Assembly (NCBI RefSeq): GCF_001440415.1
Contig: NZ_LLYA01000225.1
Coordinates: forward strand, 162,789 to 226,788
DNA length: 64,000 bases
Direction: 5' to 3'
DNA from: Bradyrhizobium retamae
GTDB lineage: Bacteria; Pseudomonadota; Alphaproteobacteria; Rhizobiales; Xanthobacteraceae
Made by a program: the position numbers and the translations under genes. Shown here one piece after another: positions 37,501 to 46,529 of the stretch. Under the pieces are notes generated by a model. It ran no database searches. It had not been told where the DNA came from and saw only the letters and a program-made list of their open reading frames with translations. Position 1 is the stretch's first letter; each line of letters starts with the position of its first letter.

Positions 37501-37581
37501 TTCGAGCATGATCTTATCCGAAGGCCCGTCTCCATCCCCAGGATTGGAGCCTGGGGATACGCTTTTCGGGATCTTGTTCTG
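37501..37581. repeat. Hairpin-forming insert between regulator and kinase
   Basis: Starts with GAGCATGATCT, the beginning of a repeat widespread in alphaproteobacterial spacers. It contains a perfect 9-bp stem: ATCCCCAGG (37534-37542), a 7-base loop, CCTGGGGAT (37550-37558). The long frame that reads through it gives a kinase N-terminus unlike the family. Confidence 0.6.
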
Positions 37582-38955
37582 ATGCGCGGAAGTTCGCTCG
37601 CCACGCGGTTGTTCCTGTCGGCGACCGCGTGGGTGGTCGTGATCCTGATCATCACCGGCGTGATCCTGTCATCGGTCTACCGGAACGCGACCGAGCGCGC
37701 CTTCGACCGCCGCCTCAACCTCTACCTCCGCACCCTGATCGCCGAAGTCGCAACGCCGGACGAGCCGCTTGACCAACAGTTCCAGTCGCTCGGCGAACCG
37801 CTGTTCGAGCTGCCCTTGTCCGGCTGGTACTGGCAGATCGTCCGGACCGACGAGAAGGCCGAAACAAAGGCCTCGCGTTCGCTGTGGGACAAGAAGCTGC
37901 CGAAGCTCGAGGATATCGGCGCGGAGTTGACCCCGGCCGGGATCCGCCTCGGTTACGTCGACGGTCCGGAGGGCCAGGATCTGAGGGTGGTCGAGCGGCC
38001 GGTCGACCTCGGCGCCGACGGCAAGTATCTGGTTAGCGTGGCCGGCGACGCATCCGAGATTTTCGACGAAATCCGCGCCTTCGATTATTACCTCGGCGGC
38101 ACCTTCGCAGCGCTGGGAATCGTGCTGCTCCTGACCACGATCTTCCAGGTCCGCTTCGGGCTGGCGCCGCTCAAGCGCATTTCGGAATCGATCGCCGACA
38201 TCCGCTCCGGACGCGCCGAACGGCTTGAGGGCCAATTTCCGGTCGAGATCGCGCCGCTGGCGCGCGAGACCAACGCGCTGATCGACGCTAACCGCGAGAT
38301 CGTCGAGCGCGCCCGCACCCACGTCGGCAACCTTGCCCATGCCATCAAGACGCCGCTGTCGGTGATCGTCAACGAGGCCTCCGCCCACACGGTGGATCCC
38401 TTTGCGAACAAGGTTTTGGAGCAGGCTTTTGTGATGCGGGATCAGGTCGCGCATCACCTCGAGCGCGCACGCATCGCCGCGCGCGTCACCATCGTCGGCA
38501 CCGTCACCGAGGTCGCGCCCGCCATCGAGGCGCTGCGGCGGACCATGGAAAAGATCCACCGGGATCGTCGCGTCAACATCGCAGTCAAGGCGGACCCGCA
38601 TGCAAAGTTCCGCGGCGAGCGCCAGGATCTTGAAGAGATGGCCGGCAATCTGGTCGACAATGCCTGCAAATGGGCGGCCTCGCAGGTATTCATCGAGGTG
38701 CGCACGGAATCGCCGGCCGAGCCCGGCACCGGGCCGCGGCTGCGGCTCATCGTCGATGACGATGGCCGCGGATTATCCGCTGCCGAGCGCGCGCAGGTAT
38801 CCCGGCGCGGCCAGCGACTGGATGAATCCAAGCCGGGCTCCGGGCTTGGGCTTTCGATCGTGGTCGATCTCGCCGGCCTCTATGGCGGTAGCCTTGTCCT
38901 GGGCGACGCCCCGATCGGCGGGCTGCGGGCAGAGCTGGTGCTGCCGGGGATATGA
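37582..38955 (+). CDS. feuQ: Sensor histidine kinase, FeuQ-like
   Basis: About 457 residues. Two spans (SATAWVVVILIITGVILSSV near residues 14-33, and YLGGTFAALGIVLLLTTIFQ) bracket a periplasmic sensor of about 135 residues; a HAMP-like stretch follows. The phosphoacceptor His (about 253) lies in NLAHAIKTPLSVIVNEA, a form used by PhoQ/FeuQ-type kinases. ATPase motifs: N box EMAGNLVDNACKWA, G1 DDDGRGLS, G2 GSGLGLSIVVDLAGLYGG. An earlier ATG (37483) overlaps the regulator stop but reads through a non-coding repeat, so ATG 37582 is preferred. Partner of the upstream regulator. Confidence 0.78.
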   Translation: MRGSSLATRLFLSATAWVVVILIITGVILSSVYRNATERAFDRRLNLYLRTLIAEVATPDEPLDQQFQSLGEPLFELPLSGWYWQIVRTDEKAETKASRSLWDKKLPKLEDIGAELTPAGIRLGYVDGPEGQDLRVVERPVDLGADGKYLVSVAGDASEIFDEIRAFDYYLGGTFAALGIVLLLTTIFQVRFGLAPLKRISESIADIRSGRAERLEGQFPVEIAPLARETNALIDANREIVERARTHVGNLAHAIKTPLSVIVNEASAHTVDPFANKVLEQAFVMRDQVAHHLERARIAARVTIVGTVTEVAPAIEALRRTMEKIHRDRRVNIAVKADPHAKFRGERQDLEEMAGNLVDNACKWAASQVFIEVRTESPAEPGTGPRLRLIVDDDGRGLSAAERAQVSRRGQRLDESKPGSGLGLSIVVDLAGLYGGSLVLGDAPIGGLRAELVLPGI

Positions 38956-39117
38956 ACGCCTTATCGGGCTGAATTGCCTGGGATTGAAGGGGCGCTATCT
39001 GGCACTGCCCGGGGCGATTTCGTTATTCCTAAACGGCTTCTTAACGCGCGCACTTCTAAAATCGGCGGTGGACGCGCTTTGCCGTCCGCGTGACACAAAC
39101 ATATCCACACCAGGCGA

Positions 39118-40524
39118 ATGAGCCAGACATCGACAGAGCGGCTGAGGGACTATCTCGCCCAGCTCCCGCCTCAATCGCAGGCGCTGCTGATGCGGGAGTT
39201 CGAGCGCGCCATCGAACGCGGGGAAGATCTCGCCGTCGCCAATTTCGTGCTCGAGCAATTGCGCCAGGTCGTGCGCGGGACCGAGGAAGACGACGAGGCG
39301 CGTCCGCGCACCGACGATCCGGCGCGGCTGTTGTACGGTCCGCTCGAGCCATTTCTCGTCGAGGGCAATTATCCGGTGCGCGCCGGGCAGATCCGGCGCG
39401 CGTCGCTTCTGCCGGTCTGGCAATGGCTGGGCCGCGACTGCGCGCCCGAGGCCGTGCGCGCATTCGAAAGGACACTCAGCGAAATCAGGCTGAGCGGCTC
39501 CACCGCAGGTCTCGGAGCCGCGACTCGTAAATTCCAGCTCGCCGCAGCCGAGGCGATCGTCAAGATCGCCACTCCGGTGCAGGGCGAGGACAGGCATCGT
39601 GCGCTCTCGCGCATTGGCTCGCCGAATGTAGTCGAGGATTTGCTGTCGATCGGCGCGGTGCTGCGGGCCCGTGAGGCGATGGAGACGCTCGGCAGCCGGC
39701 TTCCCGACCAGATTCGGGCGCTGACGCCCTCTCAACTCGAGACCGTGACGTCGGCGCTCAACGTGCCGTCGTTGCAGACGCCGCAATTGCTGCCGTTCGC
39801 GCTGTCGCTGATCATGCAGCGATTGGCGGCGCCGTGGCAGATCATCCGTCTCGCGGTCAAGATGGCGGCCTCCGACGACGAGATTCGCGTGGCGGCCACG
39901 CCCTACGGCATCGCCGTCACGATCGCGCTGCACGATCTCTCGTTTCTCACGGCCTGCCTGCGCACGGACATCAGGCGCGGCCATTTCGACAATGTCGGCG
40001 ACCAACTGAAAATCCTGCACGATGGCGTGCGCGGGCTTCGCACCGAGCTCGATCTGCGCAACGATTCCGCGTGGGGCCGCCAGCTCACGTCGATCCGGGC
40101 CGATATTTCCAATTCACTGCAGTCGGAGATCGAGAGCGTGCCCGGCCGGGTCCGCCGCATCCTGCGTCAGCGCGCCGACAAGGATATCGCTTCGGCGCCG
40201 AAGATCGACGCCGCGGAGGTCGAAGAGATCGCCGCCCTGATCGACTTCGTGGCGGTGTGCCGCACCTATGCCAGCGAACTCGCCATCAACGAAGTCACCC
40301 TGCGGACCTATTCCGACCTGCAGCATTACGTCGAGCATTCCACCGAGAGCCTGGTGCAGGCGCTGCGCGGCGCCGACAGCAGGGCGCGCGCCTACCGGCA
40401 GATGCAGGCCAAGGCGGCGATCCGCTTCTGCGAAATCCTGTTCGGCCATGACTACGCGTCGCTGATGAGCCGGGCGGCCGAAAATGCCGTGACCGGCGAG
40501 CGTAAAACGACCAAGGCGAGCTAG
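39118..40524 (+). CDS. Conserved helical protein, unknown function
   Basis: A 468-residue soluble, helix-rich protein. N-terminus MSQTSTERLRDYLAQLPPQ, then an acidic loop (GTEEDDEARPRTDDPARLLY). The middle has RLAAPWQIIRLAVKMAASDD and the end RAYRQMQAKAAIRFCEILFG. No signal, no span, no motif I can name. ATG 39118 is at the natural start of the helical region. It is placed after the kinase and before convergent mntR, where other rhizobia go straight to ccmI. Length and composition are consistent with a scaffolding protein, but that is a guess. Confidence 0.7.
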   Translation: MSQTSTERLRDYLAQLPPQSQALLMREFERAIERGEDLAVANFVLEQLRQVVRGTEEDDEARPRTDDPARLLYGPLEPFLVEGNYPVRAGQIRRASLLPVWQWLGRDCAPEAVRAFERTLSEIRLSGSTAGLGAATRKFQLAAAEAIVKIATPVQGEDRHRALSRIGSPNVVEDLLSIGAVLRAREAMETLGSRLPDQIRALTPSQLETVTSALNVPSLQTPQLLPFALSLIMQRLAAPWQIIRLAVKMAASDDEIRVAATPYGIAVTIALHDLSFLTACLRTDIRRGHFDNVGDQLKILHDGVRGLRTELDLRNDSAWGRQLTSIRADISNSLQSEIESVPGRVRRILRQRADKDIASAPKIDAAEVEEIAALIDFVAVCRTYASELAINEVTLRTYSDLQHYVEHSTESLVQALRGADSRARAYRQMQAKAAIRFCEILFGHDYASLMSRAAENAVTGERKTTKAS

Positions 40525-40547
40525 CGATCCGTCTCGATTCTATCGCG

Positions 40548-40988
40548 TCATGCCTTGCGTCGATCCTTGGCGTCGCGAAGAAATTCGGCGAAGGTCTTCA
40601 GCGTCACATCGGAAACATGATGTTCGATGCCCTCGGCGTCAGCCTCCGCGGCTTCCTGCGGAACGCCCAGCGCCAGCAAGACGTCGACCACCAGACGGTG
40701 ACGGGCGCGGACGCGCTTGGCGAGAGTCTCACCCTTTTCGGTCAGGAACACCCCGCGATAGGGGCGGGCCGTAACCAGGTCTTCGCGCTTCAATCGCGCA
40801 ATGGTGTCGATCGCCGTCGGGTGCGATACGCCCAGCCTGCGCGCGATGTCGGTCGGGCGCGCCTCGCCGGTCGTGCCGAGCAGATCGGAGATCAATTCGA
40901 CATAGTCTTCCAGAACCGCTGTCGATCGCGCCGATCGTGCCTTTCCGAAGCGGCGCGCCTGCGTTTGTTCCGCGGGCAGCGGCTGCAT
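40548..40988 (-). CDS. mntR: DtxR/MntR-type metal-responsive regulator
   Basis: A 146-residue manganese-type regulator. The winged HTH reads DLLGTTGEARPTDIARRLGV, SHPTAIDTIARLKREDLVTA, PYRGVFLTEKG; the metal/dimerisation half has RARHRLVVDVLLALGVPQEA and DAEGIEHHVSD, with the His and Glu ligands of the family (ARHR, EADAEGIEHHVS). ATG 40988 (MQPLPAEQTQ) is used; the frame runs on to 41153 but that part has no domain. It lies divergent to the TonB-dependent receptor, 262 bases apart, and could control it. Binds Mn(II) or Fe(II) by family. Confidence 0.85.
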   Translation of the reverse strand: MQPLPAEQTQARRFGKARSARSTAVLEDYVELISDLLGTTGEARPTDIARRLGVSHPTAIDTIARLKREDLVTARPYRGVFLTEKGETLAKRVRARHRLVVDVLLALGVPQEAAEADAEGIEHHVSDVTLKTFAEFLRDAKDRRKA

Positions 40989-41154
40989 CGGTTTGGCCCG
41001 ATTTGTCGAGGGCTTGCGCACCACTGCACCTTCCAGGCGAATCCATCCAGACGAGGCGCGACCATGGCGTGCTGCCGACCACATTGCAAGTTGGCGGCTT
41101 GTCGCCGGTCTGCAACAGGCCGGCGCCTGGAATTTGCGACTCGTTCGCAGCATC

Positions 41155-41183
41155 TTGACAGTTAACGGTTCAGCATTAACATG
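41155..41183 (+). promoter_or_regulatory. Candidate promoter of the receptor gene
   Basis: TTGACA (41155-41160) is a perfect -35; TAACAT at 41177-41182 is the best -10, with a 16-base spacer. An inverted GTTAA/TTAAC pair (41161-41180) fills the spacer. The shared dyad motif starts at 41181 and so covers the start-site region. Confidence 0.5.
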
Positions 41184-41203
41184 TAGCCTTGCCTACGTTT
41201 TGG
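41181..41203 (+). promoter_or_regulatory. Shared 23-bp motif, receptor copy
   Basis: Core TGTAGC-N-TTGCCTACGT, then TTGG after one variable base; GTAG and CTAC form a small dyad with 6 bases between. 20 of 23 bases match the copy at 46569-46591 upstream of exbB. Candidate operator for joint control. Confidence 0.6.
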
Positions 41204-41250
41204 CGTTGCGGCTTATCAAGTGGCTGTTGCTGAAGCGCGATCGGTTGGGG

Positions 41251-44200
41251 ATGAATATGCGCGCGACGCGAATGGCCCTTGCGGGCACATCGGCACTGGC
41301 CGTGGTTTGGTTGAGCCACGCTGCGACGCTCGCGCAAACCGCAGCGCCCGCGCCATCGGCGCCCCAGGCCGCGCCGCCTACCGAACCAGCCGCCCCGGCA
41401 CCGCCGGCAGCGGGGCAAGCCCCGGCGGAGCCGGCTCCCTCGCAGACCGCGCCGGCCCCGGCGGCTGGACCGCAAGCCACGCCGAACGCGCCGGCGGAAA
41501 TCGACATGCCGCAAGTGACCGTCGAGGGGCGTCAGCCTAAGCCCGCGCGGCGGGCCGCGCGCAGCGAGCCCAGTCGGCGTTCGACGACCGTGGCGGCACC
41601 GCTGCCGGGCCCAACGCCCCCGCTCGCGCCGACGTCGCGTTTCAATCAGCCATTCGCGCCGCTGTCGACGATCGGGAGCAACCAGATCCAGACCGGTAGC
41701 AGCAACGGTGGATTCGGCAGCCTGTTCACCAATATGCCCGGTGCAACTTCGGCAGGCCTTGCCACGGAATCGTCGCGCCCGATCTTGCGTGGCCTCTCGG
41801 ACGCAAAGGTCCGCATTCAGGAGAACGGCGTTGGTGCTGTCGACGTATCTGACATCGCGCAGGACCACGCGGTGCCGATCGACCCTCTCGCCATCCAGAA
41901 GGTCGACGTCATTCGCGGACCGGGTGCGCTCCGCTTCGGCTCGCAGGCCGTCGGCGGCGTCGTCGACGTCAACAACAACCGGATTCCGACCGCTGCGCCG
42001 CTCGGGGGGATGGCTGCAGAACTGCGGTCGGGCGTAACGAGCGTCAACAAGGGATGGGAGAGCGGCCTGTTGCTGGATGCCGGCGGCCGCAACGCCGCCG
42101 TTCATGCCGACATCTACGGACGCTCGTCCAGCGATTACAGCGTCCCGAGTTACCCGTATCTGGTCCCGCCAATCCCTGCGCCTGCTTTCAACGGCAAGCA
42201 GCCGAATTCCGCTTCGCAAAACGCAGGCGCTGCGATCGGCGGCTCCTGGCTTTTCGACGGCGGTTATGCCGGCATCGCCGTCTCCCGCTTCACCAGCGAC
42301 TACTACGTCCCCGGCATCGCGACCGCGGATGCCCGCCAGCACAACGACCTCGAGCAAACCAAGATCAGTTCCAAGGGCGAGTATCGCCCGGACGCAAGCG
42401 TGCTTGCCGCGATCAGGTACTGGACCGGCTATTCGGAGTACCGGCACGACGAGACGGTGCTCGCTACCACCGGCTTCCAGGAGATTGCCGCAACCTTCAA
42501 GAACCGGCAGACCGAGGGCAAGCTCGAGTTCGAACTTGCGCCGTTCGCCACGCCGATCGGTGCGCTGACCAGCATTTTTGGCGCGCAGGGCGCCTACCAG
42601 CAACTGGATACGGAAGGGCAGGCGATCTTGCTTCCGGCCCAGACCGGAACGGCAGCGGCGTACTTCCTCAATGAAGTCAGGCACACGGACACGCTGCGCA
42701 CGCAATTGGCGGGTCGCATCGAGGGGGTCAATGTCGCGGGAACGGCATTCACTTTCCCGCCGAATTTTCTCCCACCGCCGGATGAGCCGGGCAGGGCCAC
42801 CGCCAAGCTCGACTTCATGCCGAAGAGCGTCAGTTTCGGCATCATCAAGGATCTTCCATCCTCGCTGGTCGCCAGCCTGACGCTGCAACGGATCGAACGT
42901 GCGCCGCGCGCCCTCGAACTGTTCGCCCAAGGTCCCGACGGTTCGGAGAAGACGTTCAAGATCGGCAACCCGAACCTCGGAATCGAAACCGCGCAGACCG
43001 CGGAAATCGGCTTGAAACGTACGGATGGCGATTTCAGGTTCGCCGCAAATGCCTACTACACGTCGTACGACAAGTTCATTTTCTCGCGCGCCACCGGCAT
43101 CTTTTGTCAGGAAACGTTTGCTTCATGCGGCGCCGGCACCGATTACATCCAAGTCAACTACGATCAGCGTGACGCGACTTTCCGCGGCGGCGAACTGGCG
43201 TGGCAGTGGGACGCCGCGCAACTTGGCAATGGCACCCTTGGCCTCGATGGCCAATATGATGTCGTGCGGGCGACCTTCACCGACGGCAGCAACGTGCCGC
43301 GCATTCCTCCGATGCGCCTCGGCGGCGGCGTCTACTGGCGCAACGACAATTGGTTCGCGCGCGTCGGCGTGTTGCACGCGTTTGCGCAGAACGACATTCC
43401 GCAATTCGACACGCCGACCGCCGGATATGATTTGGTGAAGGTACAACTCGAGCACCGGAAATTCTGGAGGGATTCGCCGTGGGGCGCGGTTGAGGTCGCG
43501 ACCGGAGTAGTTGGCGACAATCTGCTCAACGCCAACATTCGCAACTCCGTTCAATTCCACAAGGACGAGATCCTGCAGCCGGGTCGTGGCTTAAAGCTGT
43601 TTCTCAACGTCAAATACGGTGTCGACCGGCCGAGCGGCCCGCCCGGCACCTGGATAGGCACGGCGAGACGGCCGGCCGGCAACGGCTACTACAAGAGCCC
43701 CGCGCTCGAAGCGGTGGCCTGGAACTGGGCGGGCATCTATGCCGGCGGCAATGTTGGATATTTGAGGGGTGAGGGCGTTACCAACGCTGCGTTCAGCGAT
43801 GTTGCAACCGGTACGTCGCTTGCCGGAGCCCGCCTGTCGTCCACGCACGACACCGCCAGTATTGGCGGACAGGCTGGCTATAACTGGACGTCGGGCCGGA
43901 TGCTGGCGGGCATTGAAGGCGATTTTGAATATCGCAACCAGCGCGGAAGCAGCGCCACCGTTTGCTCCGGTAACATCTGCAACCCGGCGCTCGCTCCGCT
44001 TGACGCCACCGTGACGGCGAGCCTCGACTATCGCTTGGGGTGGGCAGCCTCGGTTCGCGGGCGCGTCGGAACGCTCGTGACGCCGGACCTGCTTGCCTAC
44101 GCCACCGCGGGCGTTCCGTTCGGCAAGATAACGACGTCAACGGCGGTTGCAGGTTTCGACAATGCGGGTGTCGCAACCACGGCGTCTCTGGATCGGCACT

Positions 44201-44427
44201 TGTATCGGTTCGGCTGGGCTGTCAGCGCCGGTTTCGAGACCCGGCTTACAGGCAACTGGACCGCAAAGCTCGAATATCTCCACATGGATTTCGGCTCGAT
44301 GCGTTCGACGCCGCCTGTGGCGGTCAATACGGCGGTTGCGTTTGACGCCAACACGCGGGTGACCAGTGATGGTGTCCGGATCGGGATGAACTACAGATTC
44401 GGCGGCGGCGCGATCATTGCGGACTAA
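41251..44427 (+). CDS. TonB-dependent receptor (ZnuD/HmbR-like) fused to an Omp25/31-like barrel
   Basis: About 1058 residues. Signal peptide (1-29), Pro/Ala-rich spacer (30-84), TonB box IDMPQVTVEG near 86-93, plug domain with RPILRGLSDAKVRIQENGVG and IRGPGALRFGSQAVGGVVDV, then a 22-strand-type barrel ending with NIRNSVQFHKDEILQPGRGL near residue 780, very like ZnuD/HmbR receptors. From about 826 a second, separate module begins, WNWAGIYAGGNVGYLRGEGV, and continues to the end with AGYNWTSGRMLAGIEGDFEY and LEYLHMDFG: an 8-strand Omp25/31-type porin-like barrel. Start ATG 41251. Ligand could be heme, zinc or manganese. Sits between mntR and tonB/exbD/exbB. Confidence 0.85.
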   Translation: MNMRATRMALAGTSALAVVWLSHAATLAQTAAPAPSAPQAAPPTEPAAPAPPAAGQAPAEPAPSQTAPAPAAGPQATPNAPAEIDMPQVTVEGRQPKPARRAARSEPSRRSTTVAAPLPGPTPPLAPTSRFNQPFAPLSTIGSNQIQTGSSNGGFGSLFTNMPGATSAGLATESSRPILRGLSDAKVRIQENGVGAVDVSDIAQDHAVPIDPLAIQKVDVIRGPGALRFGSQAVGGVVDVNNNRIPTAAPLGGMAAELRSGVTSVNKGWESGLLLDAGGRNAAVHADIYGRSSSDYSVPSYPYLVPPIPAPAFNGKQPNSASQNAGAAIGGSWLFDGGYAGIAVSRFTSDYYVPGIATADARQHNDLEQTKISSKGEYRPDASVLAAIRYWTGYSEYRHDETVLATTGFQEIAATFKNRQTEGKLEFELAPFATPIGALTSIFGAQGAYQQLDTEGQAILLPAQTGTAAAYFLNEVRHTDTLRTQLAGRIEGVNVAGTAFTFPPNFLPPPDEPGRATAKLDFMPKSVSFGIIKDLPSSLVASLTLQRIERAPRALELFAQGPDGSEKTFKIGNPNLGIETAQTAEIGLKRTDGDFRFAANAYYTSYDKFIFSRATGIFCQETFASCGAGTDYIQVNYDQRDATFRGGELAWQWDAAQLGNGTLGLDGQYDVVRATFTDGSNVPRIPPMRLGGGVYWRNDNWFARVGVLHAFAQNDIPQFDTPTAGYDLVKVQLEHRKFWRDSPWGAVEVATGVVGDNLLNANIRNSVQFHKDEILQPGRGLKLFLNVKYGVDRPSGPPGTWIGTARRPAGNGYYKSPALEAVAWNWAGIYAGGNVGYLRGEGVTNAAFSDVATGTSLAGARLSSTHDTASIGGQAGYNWTSGRMLAGIEGDFEYRNQRGSSATVCSGNICNPALAPLDATVTASLDYRLGWAASVRGRVGTLVTPDLLAYATAGVPFGKITTSTAVAGFDNAGVATTASLDRHLYRFGWAVSAGFETRLTGNWTAKLEYLHMDFGSMRSTPPVAVNTAVAFDANTRVTSDGVRIGMNYRFGGGAIIAD

Positions 44428-44479
44428 CGCATCGAACTGATGCTGTGACCAGACGGTCGGATGCCGCCTGCTATCTGCC

Positions 44480-45235
44480 CTATTTGACCGTGAAGCGGAT
44501 CGGCTGCCTCACGACAACGAACTCGCCGGGAAACATTGCGGGCGGCGCAGGAAAGGGCTGCGCGCGCTTGAGGAGCGCGAGCGCTTCCTCGTCAAGGGCG
44601 CCGGATCCCGAACTTTGAGTTACACGCGCGCTGACAACCATTCCCTTGCGATCCAGCGTAAACGACACCTGCGCCGTCCCTTGCTCGCGCCGCGACCGCG
44701 CGGCTTCCGGATATCGCTTGTTCTTTTCAACCAAAGCGAGGACCTGGGTTCGCCACGTCACGACGGCCTCCGAATTTTTGTCATTCGGCACACCCTGGGT
44801 CGGTGCCACGGCGACCGGTGCGATCCGATCGTTGATCGCGGGCGGTGCCGATGTCGTGGTCGCCGCCGCCTGCTGCTGCGGCGTCACGTCAGGCTGCGGC
44901 TTGCTCTGCAAAGCCACAGCCGCGTCCGGATTGGGAGCGGGCGGCAGCTCGGGCGTTTCATCGGGTGGCGTCTCCTCGGGCTTCGCCACCGGCTGCGCTT
45001 CCGACATCACCTGCTCCGGACCGGACGCAATGTCGGTCGGCGTCGTCGCTGGTGCTGCGGCCAACGGCGCCAGCTCGACCACGATCGCGCCCGAAGGTTC
45101 GGCAGCCACGGTGTCGTCCGCGTCGCGCCAGGTGGCGAGCGTGGCGGTCAATCCGGCGTAGACGCACAGCACCGCGAGGCTGCTGAACATCCATCGTTGA
45201 AGGTCGGAACGATCTTCGGCCGCAAGCTGCATCAT
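44480..45235 (-). CDS. tonB: Energy transducer TonB
   Basis: A 251-residue TonB. N-terminal anchor (WMFSSLAVLCVYAGLTATLA), a Pro/Glu-rich periplasmic spacer (KPEETPPDETPELPPAPNPD), and the C-terminal domain with NKRYPEAARSRREQGTAQVS and GALDEEALALLKRAQPFP, the binding region for receptor TonB boxes. Last gene of exbB-exbD-tonB; its start overlaps the exbD end by 4 bases. Faces the receptor gene, so the set probably serves that receptor. Confidence 0.92.
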   Translation of the reverse strand: MMQLAAEDRSDLQRWMFSSLAVLCVYAGLTATLATWRDADDTVAAEPSGAIVVELAPLAAAPATTPTDIASGPEQVMSEAQPVAKPEETPPDETPELPPAPNPDAAVALQSKPQPDVTPQQQAAATTTSAPPAINDRIAPVAVAPTQGVPNDKNSEAVVTWRTQVLALVEKNKRYPEAARSRREQGTAQVSFTLDRKGMVVSARVTQSSGSGALDEEALALLKRAQPFPAPPAMFPGEFVVVRQPIRFTVK

Positions 45236-45657
45236 GGCGACGAGGCTTGCTCCATTCCGACCAGGGCGACCTTGAGGTAGCCGGCGGCCCGCAACATGTT
45301 CATGACCTGCATCACCTCGCCATAGGGGACGAGCTTGTCTGCACGCAGGAAAATGCGGGTATCCTTCTGGCCGCTGGTGCTCGCATCGAGCGCGCCGGGC
45401 AGTGCGCCACGCCCCACGGTTTCGTTCCCGACGGAAAGCGACAGGTCCGGCTTCACCGTCAGATAGACCGGCTTGTCCGGCCGCGGCTGCGGCTGCGCGT
45501 TCGACGCCGGAAGATCGACGGCGATATCGACGGTCGCAAGCGGCGCGGCAACCATGAAGATGATGAGCAGAACGAGGATGACGTCGATGAACGGCGTCAC
45601 GTTGATCTCATGGACTTCGGCGAGATCGCCGTTGCCTTGGTTCAGACTGGCGGCCAT
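45232..45657 (-). CDS. exbD: Biopolymer transport protein ExbD
   Basis: A 141-residue ExbD/TolR-type protein. One span carries the essential Asp: VTPFIDVILVLLIIFMVAAP. The periplasmic part has DLPASNAQPQPRPDKPVYLT and DKLVPYGEVMQVMNMLRAAG. It uses the proton motive force with ExbB to energise TonB. ATG 45657 is 5 bases after exbB stops. Confidence 0.93.
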   Translation of the reverse strand: MAASLNQGNGDLAEVHEINVTPFIDVILVLLIIFMVAAPLATVDIAVDLPASNAQPQPRPDKPVYLTVKPDLSLSVGNETVGRGALPGALDASTSGQKDTRIFLRADKLVPYGEVMQVMNMLRAAGYLKVALVGMEQASSP

Positions 45658-45662
45658 GGCTG

Positions 45663-46529
45663 CTACTCCGCCGCTGCGAGGTGCCGCCGCACCAGCACGG
45701 TGCCGCTATCGAGGTCGCGGCCGACCAGTCGCGTAATCTCTGCGGATCCATCCCCGAGCAGCGCCCGGTAGGAGGCGATCTGGCGTGCAAAGAGATTGTA
45801 GATCATGACGGCGGGAATCGCCGCCACCAGCCCGAGCGCTGTCGCCAGCAGCGCCTCGGCAATTCCAGGCGCGACCACGGCGAGGTTGGTGGTTTGCGAC
45901 TTCGATATTCCGATGAAGCTGTTCATGATTCCCCAGACCGTGCCGAACAGTCCGACGAAGGGGCCGGTCGATCCGATGGTCGCAAGCACGCCGGTGCCTA
46001 GTCCGATGCGCCGGCTTGCCGCCGCCTCGATCTGCTGCAGCCGGGAGGCGATCCTTGCCTTGATCCCCTCCTTGTCCATTCGATCGGTGCTTAATCTCAA
46101 TTCCGCCAGGGCACCCTCGAGCAACTGGGCAACCGCGCCCTCGGGGACCTGCCGCACGGCGTCTTCCATGTTCCGGACGTCGGCGAGCTCGCGCAGGGCG
46201 TGTCGGGCATTCCGTCGCGCCTTGATCAGCTCGATCGTCTTTGCGAGCCACACCGTCCAGGTGACCGCGGTCGCAAAGACCAGACCGATCATCACCGCTT
46301 TGACGACGACGTCGGCCTGCATGAACATGCCCCAGGGGCTGAGATCGCGGGGTAGCGCTGCAGCCGCGATCACTGTCCTTTCCGTTGCGTCTTGGGCTGC
46401 GGCCGGAAATGACAGCAACAGCAGCGGAAGTGACAGACGCGGAACGCTGCGGCGGAGTTTCAGGCCAACAGGAGTTTTGACAGGGGTGGACGGAACAGCG
46501 CCACGTCGAATTGCTTTCCAGGATCGCAT
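45663..46529 (-). CDS. exbB: Biopolymer transport protein ExbB
   Basis: A 288-residue ExbB/MotA/TolQ-type channel protein with an N-terminal signal (LSLPLLLLSFPAAAQDATER) as in the long alphaproteobacterial ExbB. Three spans follow: AVMIGLVFATAVTWTVWLAK, IGLGTGVLATIGSTGPFVGL and APGIAEALLATALGLVAAIP. The pattern FGTVWGIMNSFIGIS is diagnostic. First gene of the operon; the shared motif lies 40-60 bases upstream. Confidence 0.93.
   Translation of the reverse strand: MRSWKAIRRGAVPSTPVKTPVGLKLRRSVPRLSLPLLLLSFPAAAQDATERTVIAAAALPRDLSPWGMFMQADVVVKAVMIGLVFATAVTWTVWLAKTIELIKARRNARHALRELADVRNMEDAVRQVPEGAVAQLLEGALAELRLSTDRMDKEGIKARIASRLQQIEAAASRRIGLGTGVLATIGSTGPFVGLFGTVWGIMNSFIGISKSQTTNLAVVAPGIAEALLATALGLVAAIPAVMIYNLFARQIASYRALLGDGSAEITRLVGRDLDSGTVLVRRHLAAAE

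Noticed and set aside
41161..41180. CtrA box in GTTAAC...TTAAC before the receptor
   Set aside because: Spacing between the TTAA halves is 10, not 7.
41176..42930. 584-codon minus frame opposite the receptor
   Set aside because: Shadow with Arg/Gly runs; the receptor reading is continuous and motif-rich.
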